Position numbers and translations under genes: made by a program. A stretch of DNA of 64,000 nt from Atrichornis clamosus. Its lineage: Eukaryota > Chordata > Aves > Passeriformes > Menuridae. The stretch's first letter is position 1, and each line of letters starts with the position of its first letter. Below, in pieces: positions 14,161-26,985 of the stretch. Where the stretch lies: contig WBMZ01006403.1 of assembly GCA_013400975.1 (NCBI GenBank), positions 124,001-188,000 of the forward strand, given 5' to 3'. The notes under the pieces were generated by a model. The model was given only the letters and a program-made list of their open reading frames with translations, searched no databases and was not told the origin of the DNA.

Positions 14161-17100
14161 ATGGATTTGTGTCCCCTGAAGTTCAAATAAATAGGAGTTT
14201 AGATTAATCCAGTTTATATGTTCTTGGATATCATTGCGAACCTCCAGGCAAGGTGTGGTATAATGTACATTGCTAATGCATCTACAGTGTTAGCAGGGCT
14301 GGCCTGCAGCACAAGCACTACAAGGCCATGCCTAGGGCCTCAAATTCCGTGTGATATTTGCTACACTCGGGAGTGAAATTCTCATTAAAAAGTTTCTGGA
14401 ATTGCTGTTTCCAAGCAAGAGCTTGGAAGTGAAGGGGTAATGCATGACAGCTGTGCAGTCAGTCTGAAACAGGTCCCTTAGTAACACCCAAACATGCCCC
14501 AGAGGAGGGGGTCCCTCCAGCCCAGCTCGGCCAAGTCACCCAGCTCAGCCAGCTCTGGATGGGCCACAGGCCATGAAAACAGGGGTAGGTGTCATCTGCT
14601 GGATGAACACCAGTCAGCTGGGATCCCCTCTCAGTGCTCTCTCCAGCACCGGCCGATCCCCGAGGGCAAGGTGAACGAATGGAGTCTGTGATTCTTCGAA
14701 TGCATGTGCCTTCTAAAAAAACCAAACCTTAAAGTATTATTTGTGCACTGATGCCCTTTTTTTTCTCTATTGTTCCTCGGATAATCTACCAGGATCCATG
14801 ACAGTTCTCTATCATCTGGAAATACAGACATTTTATAGGTATGTGTGTATGGTGTCTCAGAAGCAAACCCAATTTATTCCAAATGTCACAGTGTGTTAAG
14901 TAACCATTAGGCTTTTTTTTTTTTTTTTTTTTTTTGATGCATAGAGTGGAAATAACCATCTATTATTTCCTTCCTCTTCTCCAGGGGAAAGGAGCTTCTG
15001 GGGATTTAATTGTCTAATTCCCCTTCAAATTTCTGAGCCATCTTCCCTAGGATGAGGCACTGCTAATCTCTGACAGTGGTGTTGAGAAAGAGCAATCCCC
15101 AATTCCCAACACCCTGGGTACTGCAGAGGCAGATCCAGTGCCAGACTGTATCACAGTCACCATCAACTTACATCATAAGGTGTCCTTGTGGTCCTCAGGC
15201 AGAGGCAGGAGTCTGGTTCAGCAAGGCTGTAGCTTCTTGTTATGCCTTGGGAGTCTAGAACAATTCTAACCTTGAACTAATTTTGTTCTTGGATTTTACT
15301 GTAGAACATTGGTTCCAGTCTTGGAACAGAGGTTTTATCTCTTTCTTGTTTGTTTGTTTGTTTTTTATTTTTAACTGAGACTTGGCAATGTGTATTATTA
15401 AAAACCCCAACAAAACCAAAGCCCAATGATTATTAATTTTAAGTAGTGACTATTTTGCCATTCAAAGAATTTAGAGCTATGACTTCCATGTCATATCTAT
15501 GTTTCTGAGCTACTAATAGGAAAAACAAAATAGAAGATGAAAATGCTGACGCTCAGGCTTGCAGTATATGTTCTTAAGGCCCATTGACTCTTTTATTCCT
15601 TTTCCTCTCACATACTAGATAACATTTTGTAACTTGCCTTGGACACTCATTTTTATACATATTTTTATATGGGCTTTGAACCATTCTAAAGAAACCTATT
15701 ATGGAAACATAAGCACATAAAACTTAAGGGAAAATACTTATGTCAGGAACAGTATAGAGAATATAAAATTTACTTGCTATGTTCAAAACAGCTTTTTGAT
15801 AAAGCCATCTTTCTGATCACATATAAGCTAAAGAAATCTGGGGTGCAGATAAGAACCTAAGAACAATTTAATTGAAACAGGAACAGTGTTTCTGTTGATG
15901 AGGCTGTGAATACTCGCCTATGTCCAAAGTCAAGATCAAAAAGCTTCTAGCTGTCCATCGACAAAAATTCCTGGCCATGAACAAAAAACAGGTAGACAAA
16001 CTCCAGTTTGTCTCTAATTAAACAAAGGCTTCATTTGGCATATATTTGAGGATCAAACCTCAAAATTCTGTCAAACATTGCAGATGACTGCAAAGAAGTT
16101 CCTATTACAGTTTTCCTCTGTTCATTACTGCTTTGGATCCTAAGTCTTTCAAAATCACCAGCTTTAATTTTGCTTTTAGTGCAAAACAGCACACAGAAAA
16201 TAGAATTTCCTTCTGTCTAGGGAGTACTTACATCTGCCAGCTTCTCTCAGTATATATCTGAAATTTCTTATTTTTTATTAAATTGACTCATGTTGGCCTA
16301 ACGAGCATCCTGTTGAAATCCTGCACCTGGTTACTGGCATGTAGCAGAATTTTTCAGAACTGCCCAGCCACTGATCATCACTACTAATTTCTCCTGAGAC
16401 ACAAACTAAAAAAAAAAGGCAAGTTAAAGGGAATAAAACAAAAGAGTAAAAGGTTCAAGCCCATCAAATATCAGAGTAAAGGCTATCAGAGCTGCAAGAA
16501 ATATGTGAGATAAGCTAAACAAATGAAAAGTGTTATTTGGATTCTGCTGAATTTTCACATAATACTGCACTAAATACTACATTGCCTACTTCTGCTTAAT
16601 GAACCTCCAAGTGGTAGCAAGGTTTGCTCAGAAGTCATGAGTCTGAGAGAGTCAACCACAGTGTTAGAAAAAAGGAAAATTTCAAACTGCAGAAACAATT
16701 AAAGATTTCAGAAACATGTGACAGTTGACATGCTAGACAGGGAATGAGGAGGGAAAGTTAATTGTTCCTCAAAGAAGGAAGTTTCAACTTAAAAAAAGCT
16801 TTAATTTAATGTTATATGTCTTGTTCTTGAAATAAACCTGATATTTCATATTTCCCTGAAGATACTCCAGGATGCTTCAATTCTGATATCTCCAAAGTGT
16901 TTTAATTGAGTTGCAAACCAAGATTATAAATGTGAGAATAAATCATCTGGGATTATTTCATCAACCTGAAATATAACTGTAGACAGAAACAGAAAGGAAA
17001 TAAGCCTATTTATTTAAAATAAAAATTATTTGATATGTCTAGAGACTCAGATATGCCCTATATGAATAAAATTAGCCCATTTCTTACTTCAGCCCTTTTA

Positions 17101-18890
17101 GGGGTGTTTTCTACAGGGGGACCGGTTTGTGTGACAGAGCCCTTAGAGGTCTCACCCAGCAGCTTCCTGTGCTGAAAGGTTGAATATATGTTTGTTCTGC
17201 ATAACTCTTCACCAAATACCTCAGTAAACATCAGCATTTGAGAACAAACCAAGATAAGATGCTTCAATGCACACTGTCCAGCCTTTGGGAGAGTACGTGC
17301 GTACAGATAGCGCAGGACAGACGCATGTTACGTTGCTCTATGTGTAGCTGAGAAGCACTCTGATATTCCAGTGAGGGATGTGACATAAGAACAAAACCAC
17401 AAAAATTCTACCAAATGTACCTAGAAATATTATCAGTATTATAAACCTTCCTTCAGATTCCCCAATGAAAGAAAATGCATCAGAATGATCCTAAATCGCT
17501 GATGTAAAAAAAAGTTTATGTGAATGTTTGCATGAGCCATGGTTTATGATATGACCTATGATATAAAATATCACCAATGATATTACAAGAAGAACTCATA
17601 CACAACAAAACAGGTGTACAGGAGATTCATATTAACAGGCAGGATAGTGGAAATTTATGAGGAACATTCATTGTTAATGAAGAATGGTTTCCTCTTTTGT
17701 TTTTTTTTGCATTTTTTCCTCTTTAAACAGCAGATATCTTATGCCATTATAAGAAAAGTTTGAATAAAATGCAGTCTACCCTCAGATGGTGCTCTGTATA
17801 GAAATGAAATTAGAAACGTTGTCTGTCTAATTTACTTTTTAAACTTCAAGTATATGAATAATCATGTTGAAATGCTGCCTACTCACTTCCACATACTAAC
17901 TTACTCAACACAGTAGAAGCCTATAAGAAATATTTAAATGTCAATGAAGAAAGACTTCCTCTTTTTTTTTAAATGTCAAAGATTTTATCCAGAATGTTTC
18001 TAATTTTACTTCCATACACTTTAACCTAAAGTTGCAGTATTAGAAATTTCTCATTTACATATTTTCTCTTCTCTCTACAGTGTTTCGGTAAAACAGCAGA
18101 GCAACATACTCAGTAACAGAGAGTTTTTGTGAACCTCAATATTGCAGTTTATATATATATCCTCAGCTGATGCAGCAGAGCAGAGCTCCACTGATTTCAA
18201 TTGCATTATGCTCACATTGACTGCTAAGCCTCTTAAAGAAACTACACTGTGGCAATAAGTCCCAGGCAGCTGACACTCTGCAGGAAGGAGCATAAAATTG
18301 GTGGGGTCTTTTGTTTGTTTTCTTTCAGGACTGAATTTACTTAGAATTTTATAGGCTTTTTCCTGTAGAGTTGTGTTGCTTGTACTTGGACAACAGATGT
18401 TCACTTAGTTGCCATGCCTCATAGCATTGGAAAAACAAGGTAAAATTGAATTTAATCTTCTTGCTGGAATGTGGTGAAGCTGATATTCACTTAAGGAAGT
18501 AACTTTGCTGAAAGATATCATCTTTCAGTGGAAGGTGAAAGAAGGTGAAAGCAAAAGGCAAACAGAGAGTGCACAAGACATTGAATTCAAAAATATCTCA
18601 AAATTCTGGACATCTGAAGAGACCTGGCTTTATGTGAAAACACAGGTTTGTGTCAGAAGTTCAGCAACAAGGCAAATTCTTTCAGGAAACTAGTAACAAC
18701 ATACTGCAGGGTAAGGTGTGGATGTGGAGGGTTTGAGAGAACTACACATTACAGAAGAGATCTGGACAATGAGGTACATCCTGCTTGCTGAATTTTTTTG
18801 AGGTGTAAAAGGCTATAGGAGAAGAACAAACCAGTGAGATGGCATTTTATTTTGTTAAGATTGGATGTTAAGAGTTAACATGCTGTAAAT
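14161..18890. other. Unique AT-rich DNA with one GC-richer patch
   Basis: A GC-rich patch spans about 14460-14690. Its open frames on both strands are short and unlike any known protein. A run of 23 T is at 14913-14935, and a (TTTG)n tract is at 15347-15366. The remainder is AT-rich single-copy DNA without a recognised element. The minus-strand 109-codon frame at 18075-18404 is not recognisable. Confidence 0.6.
14913..14935. repeat. Poly(T) run, 23 bases
   Basis: Uninterrupted homopolymer of 23 T, likely polymorphic in length. Confidence 0.9.
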
Positions 18891-18955
18891 TCAGAGACCT
18901 TTAAGGCCAGAAATTACTTTTAGGTCCTCTAGTCTTGCTCTGTAAATGACCCAGG
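18891..18955 (-). mobile_element. Ancient CR1/L3-type LINE 3' end (degraded)
   Basis: On the plus strand the words CTTTAAGGCCAGAA, GGTCCTCTAGTC and TGACCCAGGA occur in the order and spacing seen in the reverse complement of old CR1/L3-type LINE 3' ends of reptiles and birds. The copy is short and strongly diverged, which points to an insertion much older than the other CR1 fragments here. Recognition is from memory of the family consensus, not an alignment. Confidence 0.45.
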
Positions 18956-21900
18956 ACACTGAAGTTCATTTTGATAGATATTCATATGACTATATTCGTA
19001 TTGAATCTAATAACTAAATCACATTTTCTAGAGAGCTTTCCTACTAGATTGCCTTCTGCAATGCAGTGGTTATCAGAGAGATTATGGTAATGTAAAGACA
19101 TTGATTAGTGCAGTGAACCAACAGCCAGTTTCCACACTGCCAAGGGTGCAACTCCATTTGGGGTGGCTTGAAATCTCATGGAGGAACAGTGAGGATTTTC
19201 TAGTGAAAGAAGAGGGTCTACCTGCCCTACTGCATTCTTGTGTGCCAGCCGGCACAGGCTAGAGCACTAAGATTTGAAGTGAGTATTGAACAGAAAAGTG
19301 AGAACTAGTAACTTCAGATCCATTGTGCAGGCCTGATGGTGTTTCCTTTGCAAATATCTACATATGTGTTATGCTTGTAAGAAGCAGAACTGAAAATACA
19401 GGAGAGAAAAAGTTTATGTTAATTTTGTGCTTTTGAGGGAACTGAGTTATCTCCATAGCCTGTCTGTGATAAGTTTTGTAGTGCCTGGAGTGCTAACAGA
19501 ATGAACAACTTGACAGATTCTGCCTGCACCATCAGGAATAGGAATCATTACTACACTGTAAATATTAACAAAGTAAGCTTTCTAACAGGGGCAGCTTAGG
19601 AAAATAGCCATCAGGCCTTAAGTTGAAAGATTCCTATTTTGCCTGTATCTGTAATTTTCTCCCTGCACATCTCACATGTGGATCAGTGTAGTGCCCAATG
19701 TTTCACTGAATATCCTACAAAAGGCCAGCAAGACTCGGCATTTCACAGTGGATTTTAAGTTTCTCACACACACCTGAGATGAGGAGATCTGTGACAAGGA
19801 ACGTGAGTAAAACACTATAAAAGTGGGTTTTTTGAGGCTGAGGACTATTATATTCTACATAAATAAAACAATTAGAATAATAAATTCAGCAATACTGGTC
19901 ATTATTTATGAGTAGAAATGGACACTGTACTCATATTAAAGCAGAAATTTATTCTTAGGCAACCAAGAAAGTCAGCAATTAGCAAGTTATTAAGACTTAG
20001 AAGACATTATAGTGAAGAAGGGCAAATGGGTCAGAACCAGTTGAAATAGTTAATGAAAGAAGGGTGAAAAAGTTTCCTATCACTGTCTCATTATGCTACA
20101 ATGAGAAAGACTTGTCTGATGAAAAAAAGGAAAAAAAGGAGCCAAACTCTTTAATATGTTATTCGAACACAGTGTTGATTAGTATTTTTACTTGTTTTCC
20201 TTTCACTTTTTCTGTGTTGATCTGAAATACCAGGTTCATCCTATCGTTGTACCTACCTGCCTTTGTGCATTTTCAGCCTTTAGTCAAATAAATAAAATCC
20301 CTTTGCTGCACATCTTTTTGTTTCTTCCCTCTTAATTTCACTGTCCATGATTACTTCTCATCTTGAAATGCAGTAGCATGTAATTTGCATAACAAAAGAC
20401 TCAATTTAAATAATAACACATTTCAGAGTATCAATCGGGGACTGTTCACTGTTTCTATATTTCACTTTTAAAGAGATCACATAAGAAAAGACTATTGATA
20501 ACATATGAAACCAGCTCACCAATCCTGAATTTGCCTGTGTCTGTTAAATAGAATAAAACAAAATGTTGAAAGTAGACAATAGGAAGAACAATTTAGCTAG
20601 AATATAATGTCTTTTCATACTAAGCAACACCATTTAGGTAAGTAGATCATCCACTGATGTTCAGAATTGGAGATGAATATTAGGCACTGGTACCAGTAAT
20701 TTTTATTTATCATCCATATATTTCTTTTATAGTCATATTTGAGATGTTTGTTTTTCAGTATATTGGAATTTTCCTGTAGGTTACACACAGTCATTTCCCA
20801 TGTGCATCTGCAATTTAGGGAAGTAAGTTCAATATCAGAAATTAAATCAGTATTGGAAATGCATGTGGTTACTTCTCAGTAAAATTCCTTAGCAGTTCAT
20901 TTCCTCAAACCCTGGAGGACTGAAATGGAGAACTAAATATTCAGTTAGTTGATAAAAACTATGAATTTACTGATAAAAAGAAATAACAAATTAATGGAGA
21001 AATATGATATTGCTCTGAATCCTATTAATCACATCAATTTCTAGATCTAATAACTTCGAAAGGATGGCATATGTGATGACCATTGTATACAGTGTGCAAA
21101 AAAATTACTATCCAGTTTGTAATACCTCTGTCTGTTTGGTGCATCTGCATGGTTTTTCCCACGTGATAAATTATTTGAGATAGGAGGATTTACTTTATTG
21201 TGTGTTTTTACATGGTGAAGCTTTGTAGCCTGAAACTCCAATCTTTAAATTTTACAGTAACACAAACAGTAATAGCAATGCTATATGAATTATGATTCTC
21301 CTTGATATAGAAAATAAGACAACATACCTACTTGATTAGGAAATAAGAGAGGAATCTCAAAACACATTTTATGGATAACAACTGCTTTTTAAATTCTCAT
21401 TATGGTAATATGTGCCATTGTCTCTTTATTTAATTACGGCTCTTTCTGCACTGCATTTTTAAAACATCACATTTACTGGGACTTCATAAAGATGGGAACA
21501 GATGCCATTGTGTTTCATGTGGAGCTCTTAAAGATCAGCAAGTGTGCTCCCTCTGAGTCACTGAAGCTTACATATGGATTCACCTGGACAGTACCTGCCA
21601 AAGTGAATTTGACAGCTCAGCAGTCACAGAACCTTTAGGTTAGACTGTATGTTCTTAACTGACATTAGGACATGACCACTTAAAACAAAATCTCCAAAAA
21701 TAATTTGCTACACCACCTCGGCTATCCAACGAGTAAAGCCTTGAATATAAATAAATAAAGAGGACAAATACCAGAGCTATGAAAGCCACGTTGCTGGGAA
21801 CAAACTCATTAAAATCAAAGCAAGCCACAATCAATAGTTAAGATTTTAATATTTTCAGTAAGTCCTTGAAAGCCATCATTATATATGGAAGCTAGGAAAA

Positions 21901-23787
21901 GATTTGTGAGCAAAAAATCTCGGAGATATTCAGTAACAGCTTATCAAAAAGAGGAAATCTTAGGTGTGTTCAGACAATGCTGATAAAATGCTCTTTTATC
22001 TCAATTCATGTAAAAGATCAATTAAACTAATGCTTGCAAAGTGCTTTGGAGGTGAAAGCAACTGCTGCATGGTGCTATCATGCTAATGATGCTGCCAGTG
22101 AATTCTCTGGCACAGCACTTCTTCAGGGCAGACGAAACAGAGTCAAGAAAGGAGAAGGTAGCTCTCTTCATCTCAGCACTGGAAAGCAAGGCAGGGATTC
22201 ACAGCCAGGTCTGCTATTAGGGGTTCTTTTGCCCTCTGTGACAAGTTTCACAGAGCTCTGATTTTGTCCCTTGGGACCCTGTATACACTCTTGGGCACCC
22301 GTAGAGGATTACAGCTGCAGAGACATGGCATAAATGCTACCCAGGGCCACGTCTTACCTGCCAAGCAAAACTGCAGCCCTGAATTCAATTTTATAGTATG
22401 TTTAGCCCAGATCAAGGTCCAGGTGGGTAACCTAAGCACGTTCAAAGTGTTAAACCCTTGAAACTGCCCTTGTGATGTGGCAGGGATGAAGGCATGTCAG
22501 CTCACCTGCTGGAGTTGCAGGGCAAATGTCAAAGGTGCTGCACTTCCCCCTTTTTACCTGCTACACCTCTGTGGGCACTGCCCCTGCCCCTCGGGGTGAG
22601 GGAAGGATCACTCCCTCAAAGCACAGGGGAGAAGCCTGGGTCCCATGAGCAGCAAAAAAATAATATTAGAGCATTTTCCATTGCACTATACTATATGATA
22701 TAGTCATGCTTTCTATTGGGGAATTCTTGTTTTAATGTTAATGTCATTTGCAAGAGTAAATTTATCCTTTTTTTTTTTTTTTTTTTAGTATTGAGTTGGT
22801 AGTTTCTTACATTTACATAAAGGTTGCTAGAATTATGTATTGCGAAATGAAGTCTTTTCTTTTATCTGAGGAAAATGCTTTTAGCACATCTGTCTGCTGT
22901 TCCTAGACTGTTCCAGTGATGTATCTAATATCTGATAATGTATCAGTTCCTAGGTTGCACTTAACTACTCCTAATTCCCAAATAGGATGAGAAACACTGG
23001 AAGGGGAATTGATGTGCCATGTTTGACGTCCTACCTAGAATGCAGGAAAATGGTTGCTGTTAATTTACTTTTTCTAATAGACTACAGATATCTAAAACTC
23101 ACAAATAAATGAATGTCAAGGAGGTTTTGTGCTTTTTATTTCTATGAAGAAGAAAAGTCCTCTATAAAGGAGGAAGAGGAACAGATTTTGGAGGATGTGG
23201 ATTCACGTGCACTATGCTCTATATCTCCATGAAAAAATTAGTAAGAGCATTTGGTATAATACAAATTTATGTCAGTAATTTTTCCTTCCACTAAAAACAT
23301 TGCAAAACCAGTGCAAAGGTAGTAGAGTCTCTGTCACGCGGTTATTTATTAGAGTAGTACACTCAGCTGAGGTATCAATTTAATGATTTGGAAGAGTGGT
23401 TTTGCTGTTTCTGCCCTCATGACTGTCAGCAGCTACAGTATTATCATCACTTTCAAGGGCAAGTATAATCTTACCTCTGAATTATTAATTAATTAGTAAT
23501 CTTTAGAAGAAATGAGAAAAAACTGATGTGATCTTCACTGGTATCTCTCAGAGGGTCCATTGAATCTGCCGAGAAGCCATCACCTGACTCATAAACTGAA
23601 CTATCTGTAAACTGAAATTACAGTGTACAGTGTCATGAGCAATGCCATTTATCTTTTGTGTCACAAATACTATAAAATTAGAACAAGATTTTCATCATCT
23701 AGAGCACATTGTTCTGACTAACTGCCTGACTCTGCTATAATAACTCTACTTGGACTTGTGCTAGGCATCTGACACTGTCCCTCATGG
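18956..23787. other. Unique AT-rich DNA, no recognised gene
   Basis: Contents seen: a GC-richer patch at 22490-22650, a run of 19 T at 22768-22786, a 15-base hairpin sequence centred at 22697, and a near-palindrome of TTAATT words at 23481-23500. No frame exceeds 80 codons or resembles a known protein. No CR1 or LTR was recognised before 23788. Confidence 0.6.
22768..22786. repeat. Poly(T) run, 19 bases
   Basis: Uninterrupted homopolymer of T. Confidence 0.9.
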
Positions 23788-23918
23788 CATAGAATCAGAG
23801 AATCATTAAGGTTGGAAAATACCCTTAAGATCATCAAGTCCAACCATCAGCTTATCACCACTACTAAACCATGTCCTCACGTGTCACATCCACATGTTTT
23901 CTTAACACTTCCAGGGCA
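23788..23918 (-). mobile_element. CR1 LINE 3' end, minus strand
   Basis: The plus strand opens CATAGAATCAGAGAATCATT and continues with GGTTGGAAAATACCC, ATCATCAAGTCCAACC and ACACTTCCAGGGCAC. This is the inverse complement of the 3' untranslated end of a CR1 element. The element's 3' terminus is therefore at 23788 and the copy is truncated at about 23918, where it abuts a second CR1 in the other direction. Only about 130 bp remain. 5' truncation is the rule for CR1. Confidence 0.85.
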
Positions 23919-24708
23919 CTAGGCAGACTGAGAGTTGGGCCTGTGCAAAACTCATGAAGTTCAACAAGGCCCTACATCTGGGTTGGAGCAATCCCAAGCA
24001 CAAACACAGGCTTGGAAGTGAACGTGTTGAGAGGAATCCCATGGAGATGAGCTTGAGTGTGTTGATGGATAAGAAGCTCAACATCACCAGACAATGCGCA
24101 CTCACAGCCCGGGAAGCCAGCTGTATCCTGGGCTGCATCCAAAGCAGCATGGTTAGCAGGGCGAGGGAGATTTGCCCCTCTACGCTGCTCTTTGAGTACC
24201 CACCTGCAGGAAAACATTCAGTTCCTGGGCCCCAACATAAGAAGGTCATGGATCTGCTGGAGCGAGTGTGGAGGAGGGCCATGAAAATTATCAGAGGGCT
24301 GGAGCACCTCTCTATGAAGACAGGCTGAGAGGGTTGGGGTTGTTCAGCCCAGAGACGAAAAGGCTCTGGGCAGACCTTACAGGAGCCTTCCAGTACCTAA
24401 AGGGAGCCTGCAAGAGAGCTGGAGGGGGACTTTTTACCAGGACATGTAGTAATAGGACAAGGGGGAATGGTTTTATACCGGAAGAGAGTAGGTTTATATT
24501 AGGTATTAGGAATAAATTCTTTACAATGGGGATGGTGAGGAACTGGAACAATTTGCTCAGAGAGGCTATGTTTGCCTTGCCCCTGGAAATGTTCAACACC
24601 AGGTTGGATGAGGCTTTGGTGATCTAGTGGAATATGTCCCTGCCCATAGCAGGGGTGTCGGAACTAGATGATCGTTAAGGTTCCTTCCAAACAGAATTAT
24701 TCTATGAT
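23916..24708 (+). mobile_element. CR1 LINE, 5'-truncated, plus strand (end of ORF2 and 3' UTR)
   Basis: About 0.8 kb holding the last part of the CR1 ORF2 (endonuclease/reverse transcriptase polyprotein) and the 3' end. A frame from 23954 reads ...LERVWRRAMKIIRGLEH, then the homology passes to another frame (24268-24627) reading ...LFSPETKRL and ...RTRGNGF, ending with ...RNWNNLLREA and ...NTRLDEAL. These are landmarks of the CR1 ORF2 C-terminus. The switch near 24305 shows a frameshift, so the copy is dead. The 3' end is TTCTATGAT at 24700-24708, the CR1-type terminus. It lies head to head with the CR1 fragment ending at 23918. Confidence 0.9.
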
Positions 24709-26558
24709 ACTAAAATAATGCTGTGTTTAACCAGTCTGCCTAATATCACCACCACATCTTAAGTCATTTTTCTTGAACTACTAGTGATAGGGTTATAAAT
24801 CCAAATAACTACCATTTCAACAAATAAAAATAACTATATATTGCCATTACATTGACAGAATGATTCATTTGACATTCTTATTCTAATGGATACTTGAAAA
24901 AAACAGGTTTAATATGATATTATTATTTCTGGGATAACAGCAGAAAGTAAAGATAATTTTAAAACATGATATTTTAAGGCTGTTACCTGCTCCTTAGAGA
25001 ACAAATTTCATGATAGCTAAAGTTAAAATAGTTGATACATTTTCTCGTGCGTAACTATAATGCAATAAAATGGAATGTGAAGGAGTTAATCTTTCCAAAT
25101 AAAGCAGAGGTAAAAGTGTGTTAAAGAAGGTTTTCTTTGGTAATTTTTTACTTGAACTTGTTTTTGGAAATATTTCTATTGACAAAATGAGTTTTTGTTT
25201 TCTAAATACTTCTGTAATAATATATTTCAGGCATTACATATGAATTATATTCTTCATTTTATATGTATTAATTGGTTAACTGAAAATATAAGAACAACAG
25301 CTTTACCTATTTAAACACATCTTTTATGAAATAAATTTTGTGCCTAGAGGGAACTTTATTAATAAAATAGAATAACTGGGAAGTACTGATTTTATTTGAT
25401 GAAAGCACAGTTTTCATTAAATTCTAGCATGCACACAGTCCTTTGATATTTATTTAAATTATGTCAAGGCATATGGTGGCTAAATCTTCCCAGATGTACT
25501 TTACTATTGGTTCCTAATGTAAGATTCTCTGTTAAGAATCCATGTGGGAATGTGTTGATTCATTCTGAAAAGGACAGACAGGAATTTATGAATTAAATGA
25601 ACATGTACTTTAGTTTGGATCAGTTTGTTATGAAGAAACCACTACTTCCAGTACTGGAAGTGTGTGACATTGTAAGAGGATGCTATGATCCAAGGCACAA
25701 GATAACCCAAAATCTGTAATTTGTGTTCTGTACAGAGTTTGAGTTTTCTTTTTCAAAAGAACAATAAACTCACAGATTAATAATAATAAAATTGTGAGTA
25801 TATGTGCTTGGGATATGAAGACACTTGTAAGGCTGAAACCTGCCTCTCCAGGTCTTCTCTGCTCCCCCAGCTACGGCACTGCAAAGAAGGGCAACACTCT
25901 CCTTTCATGTTGTGTCTGAGCCAGGAAAGATAAACGTCACAAAATTGAAGGGAAAGCAAGGAAGATGAAGAGCAACTGAAGCACACAGAAGCAGCAGCTA
26001 GAACTCTAGGATTCCTCCCCCTGTGGCTAGGAAAGTTGGTATTTTGGTCAGATTTTTTAGCTTAATTGTATACATATTATGTATTAAAGAATTGTATTCA
26101 ACAGGACAATTGATACAACATTTAACTCTGATTATAGAAAGGGCCTCAATACTGCTTTGGTTTAATCCCTTTCTAGAGCATCTGTAAGCCAGGAAAAACT
26201 CTCCACTGCTCCCCTGGGTATATAGATATACTGTGTATTTGCAACTCTGTCAGCATCATTTGTATGTAATTGTTCTTTCTGACTAGTCTCATTTCCCCTG
26301 AGACACTATAGGAAAAGGAAAACAAAATTGAGATGACATTAGCAAAGTTTGTTTTTATTTTTGAATAGGCCAAATAATACCTGTTAATTTGCTTTGGCAC
26401 AAGATGTATCAGGCACCTGTTTGAAAAGGGGTTTTTCTGTGACCTAAGGTGAGAAAAAATGCATTTCATGGAAGTACAGAGTTTGCTGTTAATCTGCAGC
26501 ACTACACCCCTTGAGAACATTAGTAGTGTTAATATTGACACAATACTTCCATCCATCC

Positions 26559-26594
26559 ACACACACACACACTCACACACACTCACTCACACAT
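26559..26594. repeat. (CA)n microsatellite, interrupted
   Basis: About 36 bases of CA dinucleotides broken by CACT units. The plus-strand and minus-strand frames running through it are artefacts of the repeat. Confidence 0.9.
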
Positions 26595-26945
26595 CCTTCC
26601 TGCACCCCGCCCCTATTAATTCTCTTTTTTAATTCCTTGCTCATTATTTGGAACTTAACACAGCTACTGATAGTGTTCTTCTTTTTTCCTGGAATGGATC
26701 TTCTTTTCACTGGAATGAATCAGAGCAAGTTGTCTTTCTCCAAAAGTTCTTTGCTGGGTAGTCATGTAACTCAGCTGCTGCAAGAGCTGCCTGGGTGGCT
26801 CTGTGAAAAATGCTCAAGGGTAGAGACTAGAACTGCAAGGAGAACACAGAGAACCCTGGGTGGAGACAGTGCCAGAGCACACTGGTAGACTTGTTTTAGG
26901 TCAAGGCTTCAAGTGGAGATAGAAACTGTTTTTTTTAATTAAAAG

Positions 26946-26985
26946 AACCAACCAACAAAAACAAAACAAAGCAAAACAAAAAAAC
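26946..26985. repeat. A-rich (CAAAA)n low-complexity tract
   Basis: About 40 bases made of AACC and CAAAA units, preceded by a short T run. No transposon body adjoins it. Confidence 0.7.

Noticed and set aside
26173..26586. 137-codon minus-strand frame
   Set aside because: Begins inside the CA microsatellite (Val-Cys repeats); the rest has no similarity.
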